64,000 nt of DNA from Rhodococcoides fascians NBRC 12155 = LMG 3623 (GCF_001894785.1 NZ_BCWW01000001.1:1116001-1180000); one strand, 5' to 3'; shown: positions 1-7,706, counted from the first letter of the stretch. Notes: generated by a model from the letters alone, not told the origin. Made by a program: numbers and translations.

Positions 1-124
1 CGATCTGCTCGACGCCGGTGCGGTCTTCTCCCGCGAACTCCGGGCCGGACAGGCGCGCATCCAGTTGGCGGCGCTGGTTGCCACCGGAGCGAGTGACGTA
101 GTTGTCCACAATTCGTTCGCATAG
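1..124 (+). CDS. C-terminal fragment of an unidentified protein
   Basis: An open frame enters from the left edge and closes at the TAG at 122-124, giving the last 40 residues. They begin DLLDAGAVFSREL and end in ASDVVVHNSFA. Codon use is typical high-GC coding. The fragment is too short for me to assign a family, and nothing downstream on this strand is close enough to suggest an operon partner beyond the small hypothetical gene at 195. Confidence 0.5.
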   Translation, partial: DLLDAGAVFSRELRAGQARIQLAALVATGASDVVVHNSFA

Positions 125-194
125 ATCCCGCCTGCGGAGCAAAATAGTGGACACTCAGCGCGCTACACTCGCTATACCGTTACTCTAGGTAACC

Positions 195-515
195 ATGAGC
201 GCGATCGAGATCGAATTCGCTCCACATTGGGTGAACGCGTCCTTGGTGCGCACGCTGACGCGGCCGTTCGTGACGATCGACGGCGTGGAGCATCGCCAGT
301 CGTGGTCGGAACCGTCGACCTACGAGCTGGCACCGGGTGGCCACGAGCTCACCGCATTCATTCGTTACCGCGGCACGACATCCGCACTCGGCACCGGGCG
401 GCGACGCGTCGAACTCGGTGCAGAACAGCACCTTCGGCTGCGAGCTCGAAACGGGTGGGCGAACCACATGCCGTTCGAGTTACAGCTCCGACTCGCCCCA
501 GGTCTCGACGCGTAG
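195..515 (+). CDS. hypothetical protein, 106 aa
   Basis: ATG start with a weak purine stretch (TAGGTAACC) just upstream. The product has no signal peptide or membrane segment. It starts MSAIEIEFAPHWVNASLVRT and contains a region around YELAPGGHELTAFIRYRG that looks like beta-rich structure, as in small DUF proteins whose ends carry a PEGA-like or carbohydrate-binding-like fold. I do not recognise the family. Its last 36 bases overlap the 3' end of the convergent MOSC gene, which suggests the stop is real but that the two genes share a tight convergent junction. Confidence 0.6.
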   Translation: MSAIEIEFAPHWVNASLVRTLTRPFVTIDGVEHRQSWSEPSTYELAPGGHELTAFIRYRGTTSALGTGRRRVELGAEQHLRLRARNGWANHMPFELQLRLAPGLDA

Positions 516-1307
516 TTCGTCCCCGACCGAGATGGTTCCTTCCTCGATCACCGAGAATTTCGAACCGAAGGCGACGCCCTTCTGCCGGGCCCGGCGGTAG
601 GTGCCGAGAGTGCGCAGAGGTTCGGGTCCGGTGCGAACACCGGTGCTCTGCTCCACCGTGGTGACGGCGCAGCGGATCGCCAGCTTCGTGTACGCCAATC
701 GTGCGTCGCCGATCGAGATGTCGCGCACTTCGTCCTCGACATGAGCGTCCTGCGAGCCGTCGACGACGATGTTGGGCCGAAATCGGTCGATCGGCAGCGG
801 GGCGTCGAGGCGGGAGTTCAGACCGGCCAGCGTGGCGGTCGAGAGGATGTGGACGGCGGCGCTGTCGGCGAAATGGGCCGAGCCGGGACGGATTCCGTCG
901 GTGACGCGGCCGTGATCGCGGGGCGCGGCGACGAGGCGTGAGGGCTCGCCGATGACGTCGGTGAGCCAGGCGGCGATGTCGTCGCCCTGGTCGATGCCCC
1001 GCAGCGGCGCGCCGAACATCGTGACCTCGCGGCCCGCGGAATCACGATCGACGACGGCGGTGACGCTTCCTGCGCTCTCGTGGCGCAGTGTCAGTGAGCC
1101 GTTTTCCACCGAGCATCGAACGACGGCCAGCACGGGATCGGTGCGTTGGCTGCGGAACGAGCCGTCCGCGTCGACGATCATGAACGCTCGATCGTGTTCG
1201 AGACCGGCTGCGCTCACCCGGGCCGAGTCCAGCGCCGTACCGGCACATCCTTTGACGGGATAGGTCACCAGAGACGACACGCGCACCCGTCGAGGATACT
1301 GGGACAC
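480..1307 (-). CDS. MOSC domain-containing protein
   Basis: The product is about 275 aa. The N-terminal stretch (VSSLVTYPVKGCAG, then GLEHDRAFMIVDADG) is the MOSC N-terminal beta-barrel signature. The C-terminal half is the MOSC domain, as in molybdenum-cofactor sulfurase C-terminal regions and the mARC/YcbX proteins. Known members bind molybdenum cofactor and carry out N-hydroxylated substrate reduction or sulfur transfer. The cysteine expected in the MOSC half is visible in RCAVTTVEQSTG. The annotated GTG start abuts the ATG of the divergent pncA gene, leaving no room for a ribosome site. Internal GTG codons at residues 8 and 10 (near 1286 and 1280) are equally plausible starts. Substrate unknown. 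Confidence 0.85.
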   Translation of the reverse strand: MSQYPRRVRVSSLVTYPVKGCAGTALDSARVSAAGLEHDRAFMIVDADGSFRSQRTDPVLAVVRCSVENGSLTLRHESAGSVTAVVDRDSAGREVTMFGAPLRGIDQGDDIAAWLTDVIGEPSRLVAAPRDHGRVTDGIRPGSAHFADSAAVHILSTATLAGLNSRLDAPLPIDRFRPNIVVDGSQDAHVEDEVRDISIGDARLAYTKLAIRCAVTTVEQSTGVRTGPEPLRTLGTYRRARQKGVAFGSKFSVIEEGTISVGDELRVETWGESEL

Positions 1308-1880
1308 ATGACTCGTGCTCTGTTGGTAGTCGATGTTCAGAACGATTTCACCGAGGGTGGTGCTCTGGCCGTGGTCGGCGGTGGGGAGGTGGCGCGCAGG
1401 ATCAGCGCGTACCTCGCCCGGAGCGGCGACGACTACGACCTCGTGGTGTCCTCACGCGACTGGCACGACGGCGACAGCGACAACGGTGGACATTTCGCCA
1501 CCGACGCTGCCCCGGATTTCGTCACCACGTGGCCCGTGCACTGCGTCGCGGGAACGGTCGGCGCGGAATATCACCCGGATTACCGAACCGGCAGCGTCGA
1601 CGTGCATGTCTACAAGGGGCAGGGCAGACCGTCGTATTCGGCGTTCGAAGGCGTCACCGAGGATGGAACATCTCTGTCCGAGATCCTGACCGCCAACGAG
1701 GTGACGGCCGTCGACATCGTCGGTCTCGCCACCGATTACTGCGTGCTGGCGTCGGCGAAAGATGCAGTGGCACAGCACCTGGACGTTCGGGTTCTCACCG
1801 ATCTGGTGGCCGGGGTCGCTCCCGAGACCTCCGCAGCGGCTCTCGACGAACTCCGCGAAGTCGGAGCAGCAGTGGTGTGA
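1308..1880 (+). CDS. pncA: nicotinamidase (isochorismatase fold)
   Basis: This 190-aa protein hydrolyses nicotinamide to nicotinate in NAD salvage; the family also deaminates pyrazinamide. The visible catalytic elements are the nucleophilic-triad aspartate in VVDVQNDFTEGG (residue ~8), the metal-binding SRDWHDG region, and the catalytic cysteine in GLATDYCVLASAKDA (about residue 138). Length matches actinobacterial PncA (186-190 aa). The start is ATG 1308, with GAGGA about ten bases upstream. It is transcribed divergently from the MOSC gene and converges on the hypothetical gene at 1893 with only 12 bases between stops. Confidence 0.9.
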   Translation: MTRALLVVDVQNDFTEGGALAVVGGGEVARRISAYLARSGDDYDLVVSSRDWHDGDSDNGGHFATDAAPDFVTTWPVHCVAGTVGAEYHPDYRTGSVDVHVYKGQGRPSYSAFEGVTEDGTSLSEILTANEVTAVDIVGLATDYCVLASAKDAVAQHLDVRVLTDLVAGVAPETSAAALDELREVGAAVV

Positions 1881-1892
1881 AACAGAAGTGGT

Positions 1893-2495
1893 CTACGAGT
1901 CGATCGTGGTGGTGATGGACGTGACCGACGGTGCCGCGGGGGTGCTGCCGAAACCGAACGTCACCGGGGGAGTGACGGGCGTCAGCGAGCCCAGGTCGTC
2001 TCCTTGCCAGGATGCGACGACGTCGACGACGCGGTGCTGGTGCCTGGCTCCGTAGTATTCGCGCCTGCCTCCGCCGGCGCTGCCGCGAGTTCGCACTCCG
2101 CGCAGTATCACTCGGGCGATGGGGTCGCTGATCGTGCAGAACCACGGTGCGGTGGACACGGCGTCGGGGACGAGGCTCAGGGCGCGGCCGAGAACCGTCG
2201 GTCCGGCCACTCGGATGCGTACCGACAGATCCCCGGCCACGACGGACCGCCACCCGTCGGGCTGTTCGGAGAAGGTGACCGGTACCAGCTCGGTGGAATC
2301 GAACGAGTATGTCGCCGTGACGAATTCACGTACTGCCTCGTTCGGTGCCACGAGTAGGCGTCGACCGTCCGCGAATTGGACCATCACATCGGTGAATTCG
2401 CCGAGGGGCGAGCGCGTCCAGTGTCCGACGACGATGCGCACTCCCGACGTCGTACCTACCCCGTAGATCTCTCCGTGAAACCGTGATCTGGTCAT
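1893..2495 (-). CDS. hypothetical protein, 200 aa
   Basis: A soluble protein without signal peptide. It opens MTRSRFHGEIYGVGTTSGV, has a beta-rich middle (VMVQFADGRRLLVAPNEAV) and ends in a low-complexity tail rich in Thr, Ser and Pro. I do not recognise a named domain; proteins of this kind occur as conserved hypotheticals in Rhodococcus. It converges on pncA and is divergent from zwf, with about 50 bases for two promoters. Confidence 0.65.
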   Translation of the reverse strand: MTRSRFHGEIYGVGTTSGVRIVVGHWTRSPLGEFTDVMVQFADGRRLLVAPNEAVREFVTATYSFDSTELVPVTFSEQPDGWRSVVAGDLSVRIRVAGPTVLGRALSLVPDAVSTAPWFCTISDPIARVILRGVRTRGSAGGGRREYYGARHQHRVVDVVASWQGDDLGSLTPVTPPVTFGFGSTPAAPSVTSITTTIDS

Positions 2496-2544
2496 CTTCG
2501 TGCACTCTCACCTAGGTAGCACTATGCGGTGCATAGTGGAGGTC

Positions 2545-3957
2545 ATGGCGTCCTCGCAACCCACTGTATTCGTCCTGTTCGGCGCGACCGGAGACCTCGC
2601 GAAGCGAATGGTTCTGCCGTCGTTCTACCAACTCCACGTCGAAGGCCTGCTGCCGGAGAAATGGATCCTGATCGGCAACGGTCGCAAGGATTCGTCCGAC
2701 GACGAGTTCCGCGACCACGTGAAAGATGTGCTCGACGAGTTCGCCGAGAACGTGGCCGACGACGATTGGTCGGCGTTCTCGAAGCGAATCCGTTTCGCGG
2801 GCAACGGCTTCACCGTCGACGATCCCGGCAAGCTCCCCGACGTCGTCGCCGACGCCAGGAAAGAGATCGGTGACGACGCACAGCTGGTGCACTACATCGC
2901 GCTGCCGCCGAGCACGTTCGTCGACTACACGAAGGCCCTCGGTGCACACGATCTCGCCGAGGGTTCCCGAGTGGTGTACGAGAAGCCCTTCGGCACCTCG
3001 CAGCACAACTTCGAGGAACTCGACAAGGCCGTGCACGAGGTCGTGAAGGAGGAACAGGTCTATCGCATCGACCATTTCCTCGGTAAGGAAGCAACGCAGA
3101 ACCTGCACGTGTTGCGGTTCGCCAACGGCATGATCAGCGGCATCTGGAACTCCGAGCACGTGGAGCATGTGCAGATCGACGTGCCCGAGACACTCGACAT
3201 CGACGACCGCGCCGAGTTCTACGACGAGACCGGTGCCGTTCTGGACATGCTGGTGACCCATCTGTTCCAGGTGGCCGCCGAGGTGGCCATGGAACCCCCT
3301 GCGTCGTTGAAGGCCGAGGATCTGCAGTCGGCTCGCGAAACGGTGATCGGGCAGTTCCGTCCACTCGACACCGACGAGGTGGTTCTGGGGCAGTACGACG
3401 GCTACCGCGACGTCGACGGCGTTGCCGAGGATTCGACGGTCGACACGTTCGTGGCCGCGAAGCTGTGGGTGGATACCGATCGCTGGCGTGGGGTGCCGTT
3501 CCTGCTTCGTACCGGCAAGATGCTCGGTGCCGGAGCGCAGCGGGTATCGCTGGTGTTCCGCAAGCCCGCCGACAGTCCACTGTCGACGCTGCCCGAAGAC
3601 GGCGCGGTGCTCTCGTTCGACCTGTCCGGTGACGGCAGCATCGATATCGCCATGACGGTCAAGGAACCGGGACCGGATTTCGACCTGTCCGTCGGGCATC
3701 TGTCGTTGCCGCTGAAATCGGTGCCCGACGCGGAGCCGTTGAGCCCGTACTCCCGTCTGATCCTCGATGTACTGAACGGGGACCGATCGCTGTTCACCAG
3801 ACCCGACGGCCTGGCCCACGTGTGGGAGGTGGCGGCGCCGCTGTTGAACGATCCGCCCGCGGTGAAGAACTATGCGCCGGGCTCGATGGGACCGACGGAA
3901 GCCGACGAGCTGGCTGCGCCCTGCGGTTGGTTGATCACCGGGAAAACCGAGGACTGA
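2545..3957 (+). CDS. zwf: glucose-6-phosphate 1-dehydrogenase
   Basis: Oxidises glucose 6-phosphate to 6-phosphogluconolactone with NAD(P)+, the entry to the oxidative pentose phosphate pathway. The N-terminal Rossmann motif is LFGATGDLAKRM (residues ~10-21). The substrate-binding signature RIDHFLGKE is about residue 173, and the length (470 aa) is normal. I chose ATG 2545 (MASSQPTVFV) because the family begins close to the Rossmann strand. It has GGAGG only two bases upstream, so the in-frame ATG at 2524 or GTG at 2536 cannot be excluded. It stands alone, without the usual actinobacterial tkt-tal-opcA-pgl neighbours, so it may be a second zwf paralogue. Confidence 0.93.
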   Translation: MASSQPTVFVLFGATGDLAKRMVLPSFYQLHVEGLLPEKWILIGNGRKDSSDDEFRDHVKDVLDEFAENVADDDWSAFSKRIRFAGNGFTVDDPGKLPDVVADARKEIGDDAQLVHYIALPPSTFVDYTKALGAHDLAEGSRVVYEKPFGTSQHNFEELDKAVHEVVKEEQVYRIDHFLGKEATQNLHVLRFANGMISGIWNSEHVEHVQIDVPETLDIDDRAEFYDETGAVLDMLVTHLFQVAAEVAMEPPASLKAEDLQSARETVIGQFRPLDTDEVVLGQYDGYRDVDGVAEDSTVDTFVAAKLWVDTDRWRGVPFLLRTGKMLGAGAQRVSLVFRKPADSPLSTLPEDGAVLSFDLSGDGSIDIAMTVKEPGPDFDLSVGHLSLPLKSVPDAEPLSPYSRLILDVLNGDRSLFTRPDGLAHVWEVAAPLLNDPPAVKNYAPGSMGPTEADELAAPCGWLITGKTED

Positions 3958-4119
3958 TCACCGGAACGGTGAAGAACCGGGTCGGCTTTCGAGCCCCGAA
4001 ACAGCCGGTGGGTCCTTTTTGTCCGAAACAATGGAATGGATCGCGTCTGGAACGTTATGTTCCTGTGGCCTGGTCACCCTCCGACTCGGGCCACGACGTG
4101 TCTTTCGAAAGGCTTACCC

Positions 4120-4275
4120 ATGCTCCTCGATCTCCTCACCGGCCTCCTGCCCATCCTCGGCGGCGGCGAAGACGGTGGCATCACCGGACCCATCACCGGT
4201 GGCCTCACCGATGGTCTCGGTGAACTTCTCGACGGACTGCTCGGCGGAAGCACCGGTAGCTTCGGCTCCAGCTAG
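4120..4275 (+). CDS. small glycine/leucine-rich peptide, PorA/PorH-like candidate
   Basis: A 51-aa ORF starting at ATG 4120 with CGAAAGG upstream. The product has a hydrophobic start (MLLDLLTGLLPILGGG), a Gly/Thr-rich acidic middle, a second short amphipathic stretch (LGELLDGLLGG) and a Ser/Gly tail (STGSFGSS). It has no classical signal peptide. A strong hairpin follows at 4301. It lies on the upstream side of pspC and ppk2; other tiny peptides lie downstream of ppk2. PorA and PorH of Corynebacterium are of this size class, lack signal peptides and sit beside ppk2. Function here is inferred from context only. Confidence 0.55.
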   Translation: MLLDLLTGLLPILGGGEDGGITGPITGGLTDGLGELLDGLLGGSTGSFGSS

Positions 4276-4300
4276 GCCCCATTCCGCGAAGTCCGACGGC

Positions 4301-4338
4301 AAGGCCCCGTTCCTCCACCGGCGAGGATGCGGGGCCTT
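4301..4338. terminator. bidirectional hairpin terminator
   Basis: AAGGCCCCG at 4301-4309 pairs with CGGGGCCTT at 4330-4338, followed by TTCC. It separates the plus-strand small peptide gene from the convergent pspC gene. Confidence 0.7.
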
Positions 4339-4355
4339 TCCGCGGTCGCGGGAGC

Positions 4356-4562
4356 TCACGGGCGGCGCGGCATCAGCATCAGGGCCGCCAGGTAGATCAG
4401 CACGACTGTGCCACCGCTCAGCACTGCACCGGCGACGGTGGCGACGCGAACGAGGTTGACGTCCCAACCGAAGTAGTCGGCTATACCGCCGCAGACGCCT
4501 CCGATCATCTTCTGCGAGTTGGACAGGGTGAATTCTCTGGGGGAATTGCTCTCGAATGTCAT
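4356..4562 (-). CDS. PspC domain protein
   Basis: A 68-aa protein that is essentially one PspC domain. The signature KMIGGVCGGIADYFGWDVN is followed by a long hydrophobic segment (LVRVATVAGAVLSGGTVVLIYLAALML) and a short basic end MPRRP. PspC domains are inner-membrane stress-response proteins. Small stand-alone PspC proteins are common in actinobacteria and their partner is usually unknown. The gene is divergent from ppk2 and convergent with the small peptide at 4120. Confidence 0.85.
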   Translation of the reverse strand: MTFESNSPREFTLSNSQKMIGGVCGGIADYFGWDVNLVRVATVAGAVLSGGTVVLIYLAALMLMPRRP

Positions 4563-4612
4563 GGTGAGAAGTCTGCGTCGCCGACGCCTGTGGGCACATC
4601 GGGGCTTTCACC

Positions 4613-4657
4613 CATATCGACCCGGAGAATCGAACGATCGAGAAACGGGTCGATATG
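4613..4657. repeat. inverted repeat between pspC and ppk2
   Basis: CATATCGACCCG at 4613-4624 and CGGGTCGATATG at 4646-4657 are perfect 12-base arms around a 21-base spacer that itself contains TCGAACGATCGA. It sits in the divergent control region and has no T tract, so an operator or shared regulatory site is more likely than a terminator. The regulator is unknown. Confidence 0.45.
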
Positions 4658-4822
4658 CAAGTTCGGTGACTTTTACGACGCAGACGCTCGACCTGTTGTC
4701 GGCGCGAGGATTACGGTCGGATGTGTCGGTCGCTTCCGGTCCGTCCCCCTTGCAGACCGGAAGCGTGTCCGATGCGTCCGGTTGCGCTCGGTGTTCACCG
4801 AATCGCCATGGACCGGTCACCG

Positions 4823-5788
4823 ATGAGCACTAACTTTCGGCGCATGACCGACTTCGATCTCCGCAACGGCGTGGCTGCACGCAAGAATCTCAGCGACGTG
4901 CGGGACATCACGACCGCCGTGGATCTTGCCGATACTTCGGGGTTCGTCGTCGACGACTCCGATGACGACGACCCGGTGCTGCTGACGGTACCGGGCGGTC
5001 ACGTCGTCGACACGTGGCGGGAGAACTACCCCTACGACGAGCGTATGACCCGCGCCGAGTACGAACTCGAAAAGCGGCTGCTGCAAATCGAACTGCTCAA
5101 GCTGCAGATGTGGTCCAAGGACACCGGACGACGCCACGTCATCATCTTCGAGGGTCGCGACGCCGCCGGTAAGGGCGGCACGATCAAGCGGTTCATGGAG
5201 CACCTCAATCCCCGCGGCGCACGCGTCGTCGCGTTGGAGAAGCCGTCGGTGCGGGAGTCGACGGAGTGGTATTTCCAGCGGTACATCGGGCATCTGCCTG
5301 CGGCCGGCGAAATTGTGATGTTCGACAGGTCTTGGTACAACCGTGCCGGTGTCGAACGGGTCATGGGGTTCTGCACCGAGGAGCAGCATGCACAATTCGT
5401 TCGGCAGGCACCGCTGTTCGAGCAGATGTTGGTGGACGAGGGCATCAGCTTGACCAAGTTCTGGTTCTCGGTGTCGCAGCACGAGCAGCGCACTCGCTTC
5501 GCGATCCGGCAGGTGGATCCGGTACGGCAGTGGAAACTGTCGCCGATGGATCTTGCGTCACTGGACAAGTGGGATGCGTACACCGCTGCGAAGGAAGAGA
5601 ACTTCCGCGCCACCGATACCGACGTAGCACCGTGGACCGTGGTGAAGAGCAACGACAAGAAGCGCGCGCGGATCAACGCGATGCGGTTCGTGCTCAACAA
5701 GTTCGACTACGCCAACAAGGACTCCGAGATCGTGGGCGAAACAGACCCGCTGCTCGTCGGACGCGCGAAAGACGTGCTCGGAGAATAA
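4823..5788 (+). CDS. ppk2: polyphosphate kinase 2
   Basis: Transfers phosphate between inorganic polyphosphate and nucleotides. The Walker A motif FEGRDAAGKGGTIKRFMEH (about residues 109-127), the lid arginines after GARVVALEKPS, and the Walker B aspartate in MFDRSWYNRAGVERV are all present, as is the family's WKLSPMDLASLDKW segment. This matches the one-domain class that phosphorylates nucleoside diphosphates or GDP. The start is uncertain: ATG 4823 (MSTNFRRM) and ATG 4844 (MTDFDLRN) are in frame and neither has a clear ribosome site. A second PPK2 of another subtype lies at 38007. In Corynebacterium glutamicum the ppk2B gene lies beside porA/porH, and here tiny peptide genes flank ppk2 on both sides. 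Confidence 0.92.
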   Translation: MSTNFRRMTDFDLRNGVAARKNLSDVRDITTAVDLADTSGFVVDDSDDDDPVLLTVPGGHVVDTWRENYPYDERMTRAEYELEKRLLQIELLKLQMWSKDTGRRHVIIFEGRDAAGKGGTIKRFMEHLNPRGARVVALEKPSVRESTEWYFQRYIGHLPAAGEIVMFDRSWYNRAGVERVMGFCTEEQHAQFVRQAPLFEQMLVDEGISLTKFWFSVSQHEQRTRFAIRQVDPVRQWKLSPMDLASLDKWDAYTAAKEENFRATDTDVAPWTVVKSNDKKRARINAMRFVLNKFDYANKDSEIVGETDPLLVGRAKDVLGE

Positions 5789-5951
5789 TTCTGGGCTACA
5801 TACCGGGGTCTGCTCGGTGAACGTCCTGCGTCGCTTCGGTATCCGCGCAGCGAGTTCGTGCCGCGTTGTGCACCGCGCCGGTGGTTGCGGTAGGAAAGTG
5901 GTAGGCCGTATTACCTACGGCTGTACGAAGAGACGAGCATCAGGAGTTCTC

Positions 5952-6065
5952 ATGGGTTCAGCTGCGCAGTTCATCACCGACATTGCAACCGGAGTCTACG
6001 ACGGCATCGTCGACGCGATCGTCGAGCAGATCGTCGGCGTGCTGACGTCGGGTAGCGCCGCGTAA
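5952..6065 (+). CDS. 37-aa amphipathic peptide, PorA/PorH-like candidate
   Basis: ATG 5952 is preceded by a good ribosome site (AGGAG, five-base spacing). The peptide begins MGSAAQFITDIATGVYDGIV and continues with DAIVEQIVGVL before a Ser/Ala end. Asp and Glu recur every three to four residues among Ile, Val and Ala, which fits one amphipathic helix. It has no cysteine, no signal peptide and no basic N-terminus. A hairpin at 6081 follows at once. Size, lack of signal peptide and position beside ppk2 match corynebacterial PorA/PorH, but sequence identity cannot be judged by eye. Confidence 0.65.
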   Translation: MGSAAQFITDIATGVYDGIVDAIVEQIVGVLTSGSAA

Positions 6066-6080
6066 TTCGTCGGTCCACGA

Positions 6081-6110
6081 GTCGCGGTCGCTGTCGGGGG
6101 CGGCCGCGAC
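6081..6110 (+). terminator. hairpin after the 37-aa peptide gene
   Basis: GTCGCGG at 6081-6087 pairs with CCGCGAC at 6104-6110, followed by TTTCC. It lies 15 bases after the stop codon of the 37-aa peptide. Confidence 0.55.
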
Positions 6111-6280
6111 TTTCCGTCTCCGTGACCGTTTTGTGACAGCTCACCAAGATTTCTGACTTTTCGATGCCAATGCGTGTACGAAACGTTATCCGTTCGGGTA
6201 GAAATCTTCATGCAGAGGTAATCGAGTGACGACCGTCACGTTCGATCTGCACATCCCTCGAACAACAAGGAGCCTGTCGC

Positions 6281-6355
6281 ATGTCCGCTGAACTCGGTGA
6301 CCTCTTGGCAATCTTCATCCAGCTCTTCTCGGGTATCAGTTCTTCCTCCGACTGA
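6281..6355 (+). CDS. 24-aa hydrophobic peptide
   Basis: ATG 6281 with CAAGGAG eight bases upstream. The whole product is one short helix: MSAELGDLLAIFIQLFSGI followed by four serines and an aspartate. It is too short for standard gene callers but has a textbook ribosome site and is followed by a hairpin. Its serine cluster could accept fatty acyl or mycoloyl groups, as known for PorA/PorH, but this is inference. Confidence 0.55.
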   Translation: MSAELGDLLAIFIQLFSGISSSSD

Positions 6356-6360
6356 CATCC

Positions 6361-6405
6361 CGGCTCCGCGCCGTAGGCCTCGGCCAGGACGGCCGACCGG
6401 AGCCG
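6361..6405 (+). terminator. hairpin between two tiny peptide genes
   Basis: CGGCTCCG at 6361-6368 pairs with CGGAGCCG at 6398-6405, and inner GGCC-rich segments can extend the structure. No T tract follows. It may end or attenuate transcription before the next peptide gene. Confidence 0.4.
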
Positions 6406-6472
6406 AATCGATGAACAGTAAGGCTCGCGACGCCGCGTCGGCGGCGAATCCCCCTCTCTCGAAGGAGTTTTG

Positions 6473-6568
6473 ATGGAATTTCTCTCGCTGTTGCTGCAGT
6501 TGCTCGCTGTCGGCAGCTCCGAAGGAACAGGTTCGGTCGTCAACATCCCCGGCACGCTCCCCAGCTGA
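6473..6568 (+). CDS. 31-aa hydrophobic peptide
   Basis: ATG 6473 with an ideal ribosome site (GAAGGAG, spacing about five). The peptide starts MEFLSLLLQLLAVGSSEG and ends in VVNIPGTLPS. A single hydrophobic helix is followed by a Ser/Gly/Thr tail, the same plan as the 24-aa peptide upstream. A very strong terminator follows 12 bases after the stop, which supports a genuine transcription unit. Confidence 0.6.
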   Translation: MEFLSLLLQLLAVGSSEGTGSVVNIPGTLPS

Positions 6569-6580
6569 AGCGCGACCCCG

Positions 6581-6613
6581 AAACCGGGCCCGACTACCGT
6601 CGGGCCCGGTTTT
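6581..6613. terminator. strong intrinsic terminator
   Basis: A perfect 14-base stem: AAACCGGGCCCGAC at 6581-6594 and GTCGGGCCCGGTTT at 6599-6612 around TACC, with a T after the stem. It ends the small-peptide cluster. Confidence 0.85.
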
Positions 6614-6738
6614 CGTGGTTTCGAAGTGTCATTCGTTCGACCGAAATATCCTCCAGCGGTCGATGATTCGCCGCCGACCGGGTAGACCTGAACCTCATCC
6701 TCGATGCGCTCGGTATCGACGGTAATAGAGGTGGTGCC

Positions 6739-6825
6739 ATGCTCGAAGCCGTAGTCGGATTCATCAACAGTCAATTGTTCTGGTTCAGCTGGTCGACCGG
6801 TAGCTACCACCCGATCATCCTGTGA
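6739..6825 (+). CDS. possible 28-aa aromatic peptide
   Basis: ATG 6739 with GAGGTGG upstream encodes MLEAVVGFINSQLFWFSW followed by a Ser/Thr/Tyr-containing end (TGSYHPIIL). The same frame is open back to 6667 and encodes DLNLILDALGIDG, a similar amphipathic pattern, but no ATG, GTG or TTG precedes it. This could be a decayed or fused pair of peptides, or a chance ORF in the leader of the hydrolase gene at 6873. Confidence 0.35.
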   Translation: MLEAVVGFINSQLFWFSWSTGSYHPIIL

Positions 6826-6872
6826 GGTAGTGCCCTGGGGAAGGTGCGGTCGCACCGTCATAGGGTTGGCCG

Positions 6873-7706
6873 ATGCAGACGGTTCCGATTCAGATGCCCG
6901 ACGGTTCGACGGTGCCGGTGACGCTGTTTCCGAGTGAGGGCCGAGACGATGCGCCCGTCATCGTCGTTCTCCCGGGTCTCGGCATACCCGGCGGTTACTA
7001 CCGGCTGTTCGCCGAAGCGCTCGTCGCACGCGGATTTCATGCTGCGATCGGCGATCTTCGGGGCCAGGGGGACAGTAAGCCGAAGCCGAGTTCGTCTAGC
7101 AGGTACGGATATCAGGAATTGGTGTCGGTCGACTTTCCGGCGATCTTCGAGGTGGTGCGCGAGCAGTTCCCCGCCGCAACCCCGTATCTGCTCGGCCACA
7201 GTATGGGCGGACAACTGGGCGCGATGTACGCAGCCCGAATTCGAGGCAGGCTCGGTGGCTTGATCCTGGTGGCATCCGGGTCGCCGTACCACCGCGGTTT
7301 CGGCACCACTCGCGGGGTCCCGCTGTACTTCGGCGCGGCGGCGATGGCGATCACCAGCAACATCGCCGGATTCTGGCCGGGGGACCGCATCGGGGTCGGC
7401 GGATTCGGTCGTCAATCACGAGTGTTGATCGACGACTGGTCGAGGTTCGCCCGAACGGGCTCGATCGAGCCGGCCGGTGCCGACATCGACTACGAGGAAC
7501 GGATGGGCCGGCTGACCCTACCGGTGCTGGCAGTGACCATCGAGGGCGACGATCTGGCCCCCAAGGGTTCGATGGAGAATCTGACGGCCAAGCTTGCCAA
7601 CGCCGACATCACCACCGAACACATCGACGAGCCGCTGGGCCACAACGGGTGGATCCGCAATCCCACCGCGGTGGCCGACCTGGTCGAGCGGTGGATGCAC
7701 CGCTGA
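6873..7706 (+). CDS. alpha/beta hydrolase
   Basis: A 277-aa cytosolic alpha/beta-hydrolase. The oxyanion region VLPGLGIPGGYYR, the nucleophile elbow GHSMGGQLG (Ser about residue 111), an acid near EGDDLAPKGS and the terminal histidine in EPLGHNGW form the triad. The fold resembles serine aminopeptidase S33 or monoacylglycerol lipase-like enzymes. Substrate unknown. It is about 50 bases downstream of the possible 28-aa peptide and upstream of the mycolyltransferase gene. Confidence 0.85.
   Translation: MQTVPIQMPDGSTVPVTLFPSEGRDDAPVIVVLPGLGIPGGYYRLFAEALVARGFHAAIGDLRGQGDSKPKPSSSSRYGYQELVSVDFPAIFEVVREQFPAATPYLLGHSMGGQLGAMYAARIRGRLGGLILVASGSPYHRGFGTTRGVPLYFGAAAMAITSNIAGFWPGDRIGVGGFGRQSRVLIDDWSRFARTGSIEPAGADIDYEERMGRLTLPVLAVTIEGDDLAPKGSMENLTAKLANADITTEHIDEPLGHNGWIRNPTAVADLVERWMHR

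Noticed and set aside
2512..3819. 435-aa minus-strand ORF opposite zwf
   Set aside because: It lies wholly antisense to the well-supported glucose-6-phosphate dehydrogenase gene; it is a mirror of GC-biased codon positions and shows no recognised domain.
3958..4020. Terminator after zwf
   Set aside because: GGCT/AGCC pairings and a run of Ts (CCTTTTT) are present but no stable single stem could be drawn with confidence.
6208..6861. 217-aa minus-strand ORF across the tiny peptide genes
   Set aside because: It runs through the strong hairpin terminator at 6581 and opposes several ribosome sites of the plus-strand peptides. The product is low-complexity without a recognisable domain. It remains the main competing reading for this region.
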